The position numbers and the translations under genes were made by a program. The notes under the pieces are model-generated. The model was given only the letters and a program-made list of their open reading frames with translations. It ran no database searches and was not told where the DNA came from. Below, piece by piece: positions 1 to 5,125 of a stretch of DNA of 5,125 bases (position 1 is its first letter; each line of letters starts with the position of its first letter). The stretch covers positions 1 through 5,125 of the forward strand of contig CANRIJ010000110.1 of the NCBI GenBank assembly GCA_947630635.1, given 5' to 3'. This DNA comes from an uncultured Spirochaetaceae bacterium (GTDB lineage Bacteria > Spirochaetota > Spirochaetia > Sphaerochaetales > Sphaerochaetaceae).

Positions 1-25
1 CTTCGGCTTCTTTTCCTATGTCTGT

Positions 26-50
26 GGCCTGCCCCTTTCACAGGCAGGCC
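26..50. repeat. GC-rich perfect inverted repeat (hairpin 2)
   Basis: GGCCTGCC (26-33) and GGCAGGCC (43-50) form a perfect eight-pair stem with a nine-base loop (TGTGAAAGG on the minus strand). No T-run follows on either strand, so it is not an ordinary terminator. With hairpin 1 it forms a tandem structure at the window edge, possibly part of a structured RNA or the leader of a gene lying further left. No reading frame with a good start covers it. Confidence 0.6.
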
Positions 51-61
51 GGAATCGACTC

Positions 62-76
62 GAGGCTACCCGCCTC
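62..76. repeat. Small inverted repeat (hairpin 1)
   Basis: GAGGC and GCCTC form a five-pair perfect stem around a five-base loop (GGGTA on the minus strand). It sits just after a purine-rich stretch (minus strand, 104-78) and 11 bases before the larger hairpin at 50-26. There is no T-run, so it is not a terminator. Confidence 0.55.
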
Positions 77-108
77 TATTTCTCTTCTCTTCCCTTCTTT
101 AATTTGTC

Positions 109-141
109 AAAAAACAAGGCGTCCTTATTGATTTGAACGCC
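109..141 (-). terminator. Intrinsic terminator at the end of the thrS-pgsA-HAD operon
   Basis: GGCGTTC (141-135) pairs with GGACGCC (124-118) over seven pairs with one U-G wobble, a 10-base A/T-rich loop, then a T-rich run TTGTTTTTT (117-109). It lies 107 bases after the HAD stop. The plus strand has no T-run after the hairpin, so it acts on minus-strand transcripts only. Confidence 0.75.
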
Positions 142-146
142 ATGCT

Positions 147-175
147 AATCTACCAAATATAAAAAAGGTTGTCAA
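147..175 (-). promoter_or_regulatory. Candidate sigma-70 promoter overlapping the operon end
   Basis: On the minus strand there is a perfect TTGACA (175-170), a 17-base spacer, and TAGATT (152-147), 4 of 6 to consensus. Start is predicted near 141-139, which is the first arm of the terminator hairpin at 141-118. It would drive whatever lies left of the window if the hairpin is bypassed, or a very short RNA otherwise. The sequence match is good; function is inferred. Confidence 0.5.
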
Positions 176-247
176 TCAACTATTTAAAAGATAAACGAAA
201 AATATTTCACACTTCGGCAAAAATAAAGATAATTCTTTGCCATAGCA

Positions 248-1033
248 CTATTTATTATCTAGAACAAAAGATATGGCCTCGGGAAAGGAAAATCCTTTGT
301 CGTTCATATCTATGTAAGAAGGGAGCACTTCAAACTCATTTTTATGCTCAAAAACCCTATACATTCCCACAGAGACAGGCATAAAGCGAAATAGATCCTG
401 ATCATTTAAGGAATCGCCAAAATAGATGCCTTTCTCCTTTAAATCAGACTCTGCTATCTCAAAATAGTCTCTTGTAAAGGAGAGAAGGGCATTTAGTTTA
501 TTGTATGGAGCAAACCACACATTTATATGAATGCTGCTCTCGCCATAATAGGCGCCAAAGCTCTTGATGAGGTTCTTTAGATTATTAACCTCGCCATCAT
601 CGAGTTTCGACCTATCATAGGCAATATCGAAGAGCCTTGCATATTGATCGCTGGAAAGGCTCAGGCCTGCGGTCTTTCTCAAAAACTGCTCCTTCTTTTC
701 CTTATATTCAGCTGCCTTTATGACTTGATTTGGGTAATATGTGATTTCCCTCTTCGAATTATAGGCAAGCATCACTGCACCAGACTCTGCAATAACCGCA
801 TCCACTGGCCACTGCCTAATATACACGTCTGCCCATCCGGCAGAGCCCCCTGTCAGAAGGATAATTGTCTTACCGCTATTCTTAAGCTCCCAAAGCGCAT
901 TCAAATTGGCAGGATAGAGCGAGCCATTATATGTAATAGTGTCATCAACATCGCTAATTACATATTTAAGATGATTTTTGAACTCACTAGAAAGCGAATT
1001 TGGCTTAAACGGAAGACCACTCTCTCTATCCAT
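248..1033 (-). CDS. HAD-IIB (Cof/MPGP-like) family phosphatase
   Basis: Mg-dependent haloacid-dehalogenase-fold hydrolase of 261 residues, probably a cytoplasmic phosphatase on a small phosphorylated substrate. All four HAD motifs are visible: motif I D28-V-D30-D-T with nucleophile D28 and acid D30, motif II T61 (LLTGGS), motif III K179 (PYNKLNAL), and motif IV GDSLND with D207 and D211. The AESGAV stretch (82-87) and the roughly 90-residue insert between motifs II and III fit a type IIB cap, as in Cof, sucrose-phosphate and mannosyl-phosphoglycerate phosphatases. No signal peptide or membrane segment is seen. The ATG starts one base after the pgsA stop, with AAGG four bases upstream, so translation is probably coupled. 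The substrate is unknown. Its place behind pgsA makes phosphatidylglycerophosphate a candidate, but type IIB caps usually serve sugar phosphates. It is the last gene before the operon terminator. Confidence 0.85.
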   Translation of the reverse strand: MDRESGLPFKPNSLSSEFKNHLKYVISDVDDTITYNGSLYPANLNALWELKNSGKTIILLTGGSAGWADVYIRQWPVDAVIAESGAVMLAYNSKREITYYPNQVIKAAEYKEKKEQFLRKTAGLSLSSDQYARLFDIAYDRSKLDDGEVNNLKNLIKSFGAYYGESSIHINVWFAPYNKLNALLSFTRDYFEIAESDLKEKGIYFGDSLNDQDLFRFMPVSVGMYRVFEHKNEFEVLPSYIDMNDKGFSFPEAISFVLDNK

Positions 1034-1034
1034 A

Positions 1035-1661
1035 CTACCTTGTCATGTCACTGAGTATCTTTGACTTAAAAACATCCTTTATATAGACAATAAAGCTCAT
1101 AAGAGATGCCAGCGCAGAGAGTGAGAAGAAACCGTAGATTATCCAATAGCAGATCTCAACCCCTCTTCCCATCGGCACAAAAGCATCAGAAGTAAGAAAT
1201 GCAATTGAGAGAAGAGTAGTAATCGCGTATAAAACCGTCTTGCTCTTTCCAAACCAGTTTGCGGGCATTGCCTTTCCCTTGCGCATCAAAAGCATTCTGA
1301 TAAAGAGTATGCCAAACTCCCTCCACATAATTATTATGAAGGCCCAAGATGGCATAAGGGCCATACTCTTTCCGCTTGGCAGGGCTATCATACTTCCCAT
1401 AAAGCATACAAAGAATGTCAGATGAGAGAGCGTATCAGCAAATGGATCCAAGACCTTTCCAAGGTCAGTCACCAGATTGTTCTTGCGCGCTATCTTTCCA
1501 TCTAGAAGATCGGTCAGCTCTGCAATTATATAGCATATAACCATCAAAATGGTTCCGCCAATTACAAAGCCAGAGCCACCGGCTCCCCTCACCAGAAATC
1601 CGATGAAGAAAACCGGGACCATTATCAGCCTTAAAACCGTAAGCTTATTAGGTAAATTCAT
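1035..1661 (-). CDS. pgsA: CDP-diacylglycerol-glycerol-3-phosphate 3-phosphatidyltransferase (PGP synthase)
   Basis: Integral membrane enzyme that transfers phosphatidyl from CDP-diacylglycerol to glycerol-3-phosphate, giving phosphatidylglycerophosphate, the committed step to phosphatidylglycerol and cardiolipin. The 208 residues carry the full CDP-alcohol phosphatidyltransferase signature: D51, D54-G55, A58-R59, G68, D72 and D76, with canonical spacing. The start MNLPNKLTVLR is typical of PgsA. Hydrophobic segments near residues 10-24, 33-49, 79-94, 104-125, 142-158 and 169-195 fit about six membrane helices. The ATG is preceded by a modest GAGAG site, and a tiny ACCC/GGGT palindrome overlaps the thrS stop. 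It lies 29 bases after thrS and 1 base before the HAD gene, so it should share their transcript and the T-box control. The exact alcohol acceptor within the family is inferred from overall resemblance to PgsA. Confidence 0.92.
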   Translation of the reverse strand: MNLPNKLTVLRLIMVPVFFIGFLVRGAGGSGFVIGGTILMVICYIIAELTDLLDGKIARKNNLVTDLGKVLDPFADTLSHLTFFVCFMGSMIALPSGKSMALMPSWAFIIIMWREFGILFIRMLLMRKGKAMPANWFGKSKTVLYAITTLLSIAFLTSDAFVPMGRGVEICYWIIYGFFSLSALASLMSFIVYIKDVFKSKILSDMTR

Positions 1662-1690
1662 TTTCAGCTCTCAAGTACATACCCATAGGG

Positions 1691-3424
1691 TCAAATCTGC
1701 TCTTTGCTATCGATTGCACTCTTTATCTCAGAGAGAGCATCCTCGAATTGAAGGGCATTTTTCTGCTTCCCATTCCTGTATCTGATGGAAAGAGTGCCAT
1801 TCTCTTTCTCCTTACCGCCGACAATAACCATATATGGAATCTTCAAAGACTGGGCATTTCTGATTTTTGCGTTGAAGCGCTCGTCAGAGAGGTCCGTCTT
1901 GGTCCTTATGCCCTCTTTTCTGAACTTCTTCTCAAGCTCCTTTGCATAATCATAGACAAAATCGCCAATTGGAATAATCGCAACCTGCTCAGGCGAGAGC
2001 CATGGAGGGAAGGCACCAGCATAGTTCTCAATGAGAACGCCAAAGAATCTCTCAATAGACCCAAGAAGCGCCCTATGAATCATATAGGGTCTCTTCTCTT
2101 TTCCATCCTTATCTACAAATGTCAGATTAAAACGCTCGGGAAGGTTGAAGTCGAACTGCACAGTCGAGAGCTGCCACTCTCTCCCAATTGCGTCTTTGAC
2201 CTTGAGGTCAATCTTAGGCCCATAAAAGGCTCCGCCGCCCTCATCGATATCATACTTAAGGCCCTCTTTCTCAACTGCCTTCTTAAGAGCCTCAGTAGCT
2301 GCGTCCCACTTCTCCTTCTCGCCAACCGACTTCTCTGGCTTAGTCGATATATATGCATGTATATCATCGAAGCCAAATGAGTGAAGCATATAAAGCGAGA
2401 AGCGAAGAACCTCCATGATCTCATCGTCCATCTGCTCTGGCGTGACAAATAAGTGCGCATCATCCTGGGTAAAGCCTCTTACTCTCATAAGTCCATGAAG
2501 AGCACCAGCCTTCTCATATCTGTAGACGGTACCAAGCTCTGCCCACCTAAATGGAAGGTCTCTATAGCTTCGCTTTGAATTCTGGTAGATCATAATGTGA
2601 AATGGGCAGTTCATCGGCTTTACGTAATAATCCATGTTATCCATCTCCATCGGTGGATACATAGACTCTTTGTAGAATCCCAAATGCCCAGAGGTCTCCC
2701 AAAGCCATGATTTTCCCACGTGCGGGGTGTAAATCATCTCATAGCCATTCTTGTAGTGCTCCTCTCTCCAGAAATTCTCAATCTGCTGTCTGACCCTTGC
2801 TCCCCTCGGATGCCAGTAAACAAGTCCTGGACCTGCCTCCTCATGAAGGGAGAAGAGATCAAGCTCCTTTCCAAGCTTTCTGTGGTCTCTCTTCTCAATA
2901 TCAGCAAGGTGGTCGAGGTATGCTCTGAGTTCCTTCGGAGTAGACCATGCTGTGCCATATATACGAGTAAGCATCTTGTTCTTCTCGCTTCCCCTCCAAT
3001 ATGCACCAGCTATATTCAAGAGCTTAAAGCCATCTGCAGAGAGCTCTTTGGTTGATTCAACATGAGGTCCTCTGCAGAGATCTGTGAAGTTGCCCTGAGT
3101 ATAAATTGATACTGTCTCTCCCTCCGGAATCGCATCCAAGAGCTCGAGCTTGTATTTCTGGTCTTTAAAGAGCTCTCTAGCCTCATCCCTTGTAACTTCT
3201 CTTCTCTGAAATGAAGCACCGCTCTTTATGATCCTCTTCATCCTCTCCTCAATCTCTTTCAGATCTTCATCCTGCAAGGGCTTAGATAGGTCAAAGTCAT
3301 AGTAAAATCCATTTTCTATCGATGGTCCGATTGCGATCTGCGCATCTGGAAACATCTCCAATACTGCTTCGGCCATTACATGTGCCATCGAATGCCTTAA
3401 AGTAGAAAGCTCAGCTTTAGCCAT
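1691..3424 (-). CDS. thrS: Threonyl-tRNA synthetase lacking the TGS domain
   Basis: Class II synthetase that attaches threonine to tRNA-Thr. It has 577 residues, against about 640 in E. coli; the N-terminal TGS domain is absent and the protein opens directly into the editing domain. Editing motifs are H11-x3-H15 and C117/H121 (DLCRGPH), so removal of mischarged serine should be intact. The catalytic core follows: zinc ligands C273 (MNCPFH), H324 (DDAH) and H450 (YMIHRA), motif 2 around residues 302-319 and motif 3 around 446-465, with the class II Arg at R459. The C-terminal anticodon-binding domain starts near residue 480. The ATG has AGGAG six bases upstream and an in-frame TAG just before it, so a missed TGS extension is ruled out. 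A Thr T-box leader precedes it, and pgsA follows after 29 bases, probably in the same transcript. Confidence 0.98.
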   Translation of the reverse strand: MAKAELSTLRHSMAHVMAEAVLEMFPDAQIAIGPSIENGFYYDFDLSKPLQDEDLKEIEERMKRIIKSGASFQRREVTRDEARELFKDQKYKLELLDAIPEGETVSIYTQGNFTDLCRGPHVESTKELSADGFKLLNIAGAYWRGSEKNKMLTRIYGTAWSTPKELRAYLDHLADIEKRDHRKLGKELDLFSLHEEAGPGLVYWHPRGARVRQQIENFWREEHYKNGYEMIYTPHVGKSWLWETSGHLGFYKESMYPPMEMDNMDYYVKPMNCPFHIMIYQNSKRSYRDLPFRWAELGTVYRYEKAGALHGLMRVRGFTQDDAHLFVTPEQMDDEIMEVLRFSLYMLHSFGFDDIHAYISTKPEKSVGEKEKWDAATEALKKAVEKEGLKYDIDEGGGAFYGPKIDLKVKDAIGREWQLSTVQFDFNLPERFNLTFVDKDGKEKRPYMIHRALLGSIERFFGVLIENYAGAFPPWLSPEQVAIIPIGDFVYDYAKELEKKFRKEGIRTKTDLSDERFNAKIRNAQSLKIPYMVIVGGKEKENGTLSIRYRNGKQKNALQFEDALSEIKSAIDSKEQI

Positions 3425-3430
3425 AAAAAA

Positions 3431-3435
3431 CTCCT
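3431..3435 (-). promoter_or_regulatory. thrS ribosome-binding site
   Basis: AGGAG lies six bases (all T) before the thrS ATG and directly after the terminator T-run. An in-frame TAG at 3436-3434 overlaps it, so translation cannot begin further upstream in this frame. This fixes the short N-terminus of the synthetase. Confidence 0.85.
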
Positions 3436-3437
3436 AT

Positions 3438-3498
3438 AAAAAAACAAAGCCTACGCAGCTTAATCCTTACAAAACGCAAGGACGAAGCTGTATAGGCT
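3438..3498 (-). terminator. Intrinsic terminator of the T-box leader
   Basis: AGCCTA (3498-3493) pairs with TAGGCT (3453-3448), CAGCTT (3490-3485) with AAGCTG (3461-3456), and CCTT (3481-3478) with AAGG (3468-3465), with small internal loops between. A T-rich run interrupted by one G follows (3447-3438). The 5' arm shares CCTT with the antiterminator, so the two structures exclude each other. It could also stop transcripts that run in from the hydrogenase-fRMsr genes. Confidence 0.93.
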
Positions 3499-3694
3499 CC
3501 GCGGTCCCACCTTGCTTCCCCCCATTTAGGAGACGCTCTTATCTGTTAACGCCAGCAACGTCGCAAAGTACTCATCTCTTTTCCCGTGCGCTGCTCGGAA
3601 GTGGTTTTCACATCGTCCTGCCAGATTCCTTCCTTCCTAGAGAATCCTCTCAGGGGCAAGATTGGATGCTACTCTTCTTCGTCACTGCATTTAC
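3438..3694 (-). promoter_or_regulatory. T-box riboswitch leader, threonine specifier
   Basis: The leader senses uncharged tRNA-Thr and lets transcription continue into thrS. Stem I is visible: GAAG (3680-3677) pairs with CTTC (3601-3598), GCATC (3669-3665) with GATGT (3614-3610), and CTTGCC (3660-3655) with GGCAGG (3622-3617). The internal loop has the typical AAGAGTA on its 5' side (3676-3670) and GAAAACCA on its 3' side (3609-3602), placing ACC, a Thr codon read by a GGU anticodon, as specifier at 3605-3603. The T-box sequence AGGTGGGACCGCGG is at 3512-3499. The antiterminator pairs GCAAGG (3515-3510) with CCTTGC (3481-3476), with GCG pairing to CGT inside, and this excludes the downstream terminator. 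The free bulge is TGGG, so its last base would pair best with a tRNA discriminator C or U. The coding sequence behind it is thrS, which agrees with the specifier. Confidence 0.95.
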
Positions 3695-3699
3695 ACTGA

Positions 3700-3728
3700 A
3701 TATTAAACTTAAGAATTTCCTTTTGCAA
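3700..3728 (-). promoter_or_regulatory. Candidate sigma-70 promoter for the thrS T-box transcript
   Basis: On the minus strand, TTGCAA (3728-3723) and TAATAT (3705-3700) are separated by 17 bases; each matches the consensus at 4 of 6 positions. A start near 3693 would lie about 13 bases before the first paired strand of T-box Stem I, which is the expected place. No intrinsic terminator is visible between the fRMsr stop at 3741 and this site, so readthrough from the upstream genes into the leader is possible. A shifted -10 (TTTAAT, 15-base spacing) is an alternative. Confidence 0.55.
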
Positions 3729-3740
3729 TATTGATAAATA

Positions 3741-4223
3741 TCAGAAGAAGGACTTAACAATCTCAGAGACTCTCTGAAGAAGTCTCACATCATCCTCGCT
3801 GAATCTCGATAGTATAGGGCTATCAATGTCTATCACGCCTATCACGCTCATATCTTCTCTCAATATCGGATAGACAAGCTCGCTTTTGGATTTGTCAGAG
3901 CATGCAATATGCCCTGGAAAGAGAGAGACATCAGGCACATTAAAATACCTTTTTTCCATTAGTGCTCTGCCGCAGACTCCCCTTCCATTCTCGATTGCTT
4001 GGCATGCCGGCTCGCCCTGAAAGGGTCCAAGTTTCAGTTTTCCGTCCTCATAGAGGTAAAAGCCAACCCAATTCACACTGTCAAGCCAATCAAAGAGAAA
4101 GGCAGAGATATTTGCTAGATTGGAAACTCTATCAATAAGAGTCTCAACAGGCACAAGGGCCTCTTTCATAAATTCAAGAAATAGCTCCTCAGGAATACCC
4201 GATAGAGTCTTAAAAGAGCTCAA
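3741..4223 (-). CDS. msrC: Free methionine-(R)-sulfoxide reductase (GAF domain, fRMsr)
   Basis: Reduces free L-methionine-(R)-sulfoxide back to methionine, with electrons normally from thioredoxin; cytoplasmic. The 160-residue protein is a single GAF domain, about the length of E. coli MsrC/YebR. The three cysteines of the family are present: C74 (EPACQAI), C84 (RGVCG) and C108 (HIACSD), with spacings of 10 and 24 residues as recalled for E. coli C84/C94/C118. E115 (KSELVYP) and the acidic pair D132/D134 (GVIDIDSP) fit the substrate pocket. The start is TTG, overlapping the hydrogenase stop as TTGA. An AGAGG at 4235-4231 lies 7 bases before it, and the next Met (residue 19) would cut into the fold, so TTG is preferred. 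The overlap suggests coupled translation with the hydrogenase. A ligand-sensing GAF protein is the alternative, but the intact cysteine triad argues for the enzyme. Confidence 0.9.
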   Translation of the reverse strand: MSSFKTLSGIPEELFLEFMKEALVPVETLIDRVSNLANISAFLFDWLDSVNWVGFYLYEDGKLKLGPFQGEPACQAIENGRGVCGRALMEKRYFNVPDVSLFPGHIACSDKSKSELVYPILREDMSVIGVIDIDSPILSRFSEDDVRLLQRVSEIVKSFF

Positions 4224-5125
4224 GACTTTGCCTCTTGGCCCTTTGCTTGAGAACCTGCCAGCTTATTCATCTGCCTTAGCTTAAGAGCAAGCTGTGGCTT
4301 GGTTACCACACCCGGGCCTGCAATACAGCCACCCTCGCAGCACATCACCTCAACAAGGTCTGCCTCAGGAGCCCTCTTCTCCCAAGTCTTCATAACTCTG
4401 ACCTGCTTCTTATCAAGTCCATTTATAGGAAGAACCCTGATCTCTTTGTCCTTCTCTTTATAGCGGCGAAGAACGCAGGACGCAACTCCAGTTGAGACTG
4501 CATACTCTCTGCAATCCTCAAATGATGCAGTATCTCCCAAATCAGAGCTCTCCATCTTCTGCACATCGATGTCTTTGGCAATAAAGAGAGCCGCAAGCTC
4601 AGTAAAGGTCAGAACACCATCGATTTTGTCTCTGTATTTCTTTGCAACCTCTATGCGCTTCGCGAGGCATGGGCCAATAAAGATAGATTTATGATCCGGA
4701 AATCTCTTTCTGACAACATCGGCCGTATATCCCATCGGAGAGAGTGTGCTGGAATACTTCGTCTTCAAGTATGGTATGTGGTTCTCAACTAGCTCCATCC
4801 ATGCCGGACAGCAAGAAGTAGTCATGAACTTCTCTCCGCTCTCTAAGCGCTCAACAAGCTCCTCTGCCTCGTGCTCAGATGTTGTCAGAGCTCCCTCTGC
4901 TACCTCAACCACCTCATCAAAGCCGAGGGCTTTAATAGCACTCTTTATCTGTCCGAGACTGCCAGGAAACTGGCCCTCAATTGCTGGAGCGATCATTGCT
5001 ACCATCTTCTCTTTTCTCTTAAGCATCTTTGCAACAGGAAAGAGTCCGCTCCTCTCTACAATCGCGCCAAATGGACAGCTTCTTGCGCACTTGCCGCAAA
5101 AAAGTTTTAAGGTGAGAAGGTAGTC
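4220..5125 (-). CDS. [FeFe]-hydrogenase, group B-like, catalytic C-terminal part (5' end cut by window edge)
   Basis: Catalytic subunit or domain that reversibly reduces protons to H2 at an H-cluster, probably taking electrons from ferredoxin in the cytoplasm. The frame is open to the window edge, so 301 codons are visible and the true start lies outside; the ATG at 5026 is internal. In visible numbering, a ferredoxin-like motif (C10, C13, C17-Pro) comes first, followed by the three hydrogenase signatures: TSCCPAW (C105, C106), IGPCLAKRIE (C153, K156, E159) and VMCCEGGCIAGPG (C263, C267). These match the four H-cluster ligands and the proton-transfer cysteine of clostridial hydrogenase CpI (C300, C355, C499, C503 and C299). 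Gly151 stands where CpI has Met353, and the GPC and GCIAGPG forms are what I recall for group B enzymes. The position of the expected first ferredoxin cysteine holds Lys7. The stop overlaps the start of the fRMsr gene. The family is near certain; the subgroup is less so. Confidence 0.93.
   Translation of the reverse strand, partial: DYLLTLKLFCGKCARSCPFGAIVERSGLFPVAKMLKRKEKMVAMIAPAIEGQFPGSLGQIKSAIKALGFDEVVEVAEGALTTSEHEAEELVERLESGEKFMTTSCCPAWMELVENHIPYLKTKYSSTLSPMGYTADVVRKRFPDHKSIFIGPCLAKRIEVAKKYRDKIDGVLTFTELAALFIAKDIDVQKMESSDLGDTASFEDCREYAVSTGVASCVLRRYKEKDKEIRVLPINGLDKKQVRVMKTWEKRAPEADLVEVMCCEGGCIAGPGVVTKPQLALKLRQMNKLAGSQAKGQEAKS

Noticed and set aside
1..65. Minus-strand partial reading frame with a GTG at 42-40
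   Set aside because: Only about a dozen codons to the edge, no ribosome-binding site, and the start lies in the loop of a perfect hairpin.
1..70. tRNA or tmRNA end, suggested by a T-loop-like GTCGATTCC on the minus strand
   Set aside because: No acceptor, D or anticodon arms and no CCA can be fitted around it.
1..80. Lysine riboswitch
   Set aside because: AGAGGC and GCCGAAG fragments are present, but GAAAGG lies in a closed 8-pair hairpin about 26 bases from GCCGAAG instead of a few bases, and the remaining conserved core is absent or outside the window.
82..110. Second TTGACA on the minus strand (110-105) as a promoter
   Set aside because: The position of the -10 reads GAAGAG, with no acceptable match at 16-18 bases spacing; the box is mostly the end of the terminator T-run.
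169..384. Plus-strand frame of 71 codons
   Set aside because: It overlaps the HAD gene antisense, lacks a ribosome-binding site and resembles no protein.
644..1054. Plus-strand frame of 136 codons
   Set aside because: Shadow of the HAD gene; its cysteine- and isoleucine-rich composition is that of antisense translation.
1748..2380. Plus-strand frame of 210 codons
   Set aside because: Lies entirely antisense to conserved parts of thrS and shows no recognisable motif or start signal.
4220..5026. Hydrogenase as a complete 268-residue protein starting at 5026
   Set aside because: The frame continues upstream to the edge and encodes a cluster motif that belongs to the same protein, so the gene is partial.
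4746..5123. Plus-strand frame of 125 codons at the right edge
   Set aside because: Antisense to the hydrogenase H-domain, whose conserved motifs prove the minus-strand frame.

Overview
The window reads as a stretch of an anaerobic, fermentative bacterium's chromosome. All five recognisable genes lie on the minus strand, so the biological order runs from the right edge to the left. A [FeFe]-hydrogenase of the clostridial group B type and a threonine T-box riboswitch suggest Clostridia or a close relative. The ThrRS, which lacks the usual N-terminal TGS domain, would also fit a spirochaete or Chloroflexi-like lineage. The lineage is inferred from memory of these families and was not tested by search.

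Right part (5125-3741): the 3' portion of a [FeFe]-hydrogenase gene, cut by the window edge, is followed with a TTGA overlap by a free methionine-(R)-sulfoxide reductase (fRMsr) of the GAF family. The hydrogenase keeps all H-cluster cysteines, but the visible ferredoxin-like motif lacks its first cysteine. The pairing suggests translational coupling of an oxygen-sensitive redox enzyme with an oxidative-repair enzyme.

Middle (3740-3425): a 316-base gap holds a candidate sigma-70 promoter and a complete T-box leader. Visible parts are Stem I with an ACC (Thr) specifier, the T-box sequence, a competing antiterminator, and an intrinsic terminator whose T-run ends at the thrS ribosome-binding site. 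This leader controls thrS (3424-1691) and probably the two genes behind it: pgsA (phosphatidylglycerophosphate synthase, 29 bases after thrS) and a HAD-IIB phosphatase (1 base after pgsA). The likely operon is thrS-pgsA-HAD, linking threonine charging with anionic phospholipid synthesis.

Left part (247-1): no gene is supported. It holds an intrinsic terminator for the operon (141-109). A good-looking promoter (175-147) would start transcription almost exactly at that terminator hairpin. Beyond these are two GC-rich hairpins in tandem (76-62 and 50-26) running towards the window edge, which could be the start of a structured RNA or a leader for the next gene.

No mobile element, CRISPR array, tRNA or rRNA was seen. 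The most interesting leads are the three-cysteine cluster motif, the promoter laid over a terminator, the unexplained hairpins, and the gene pairings.
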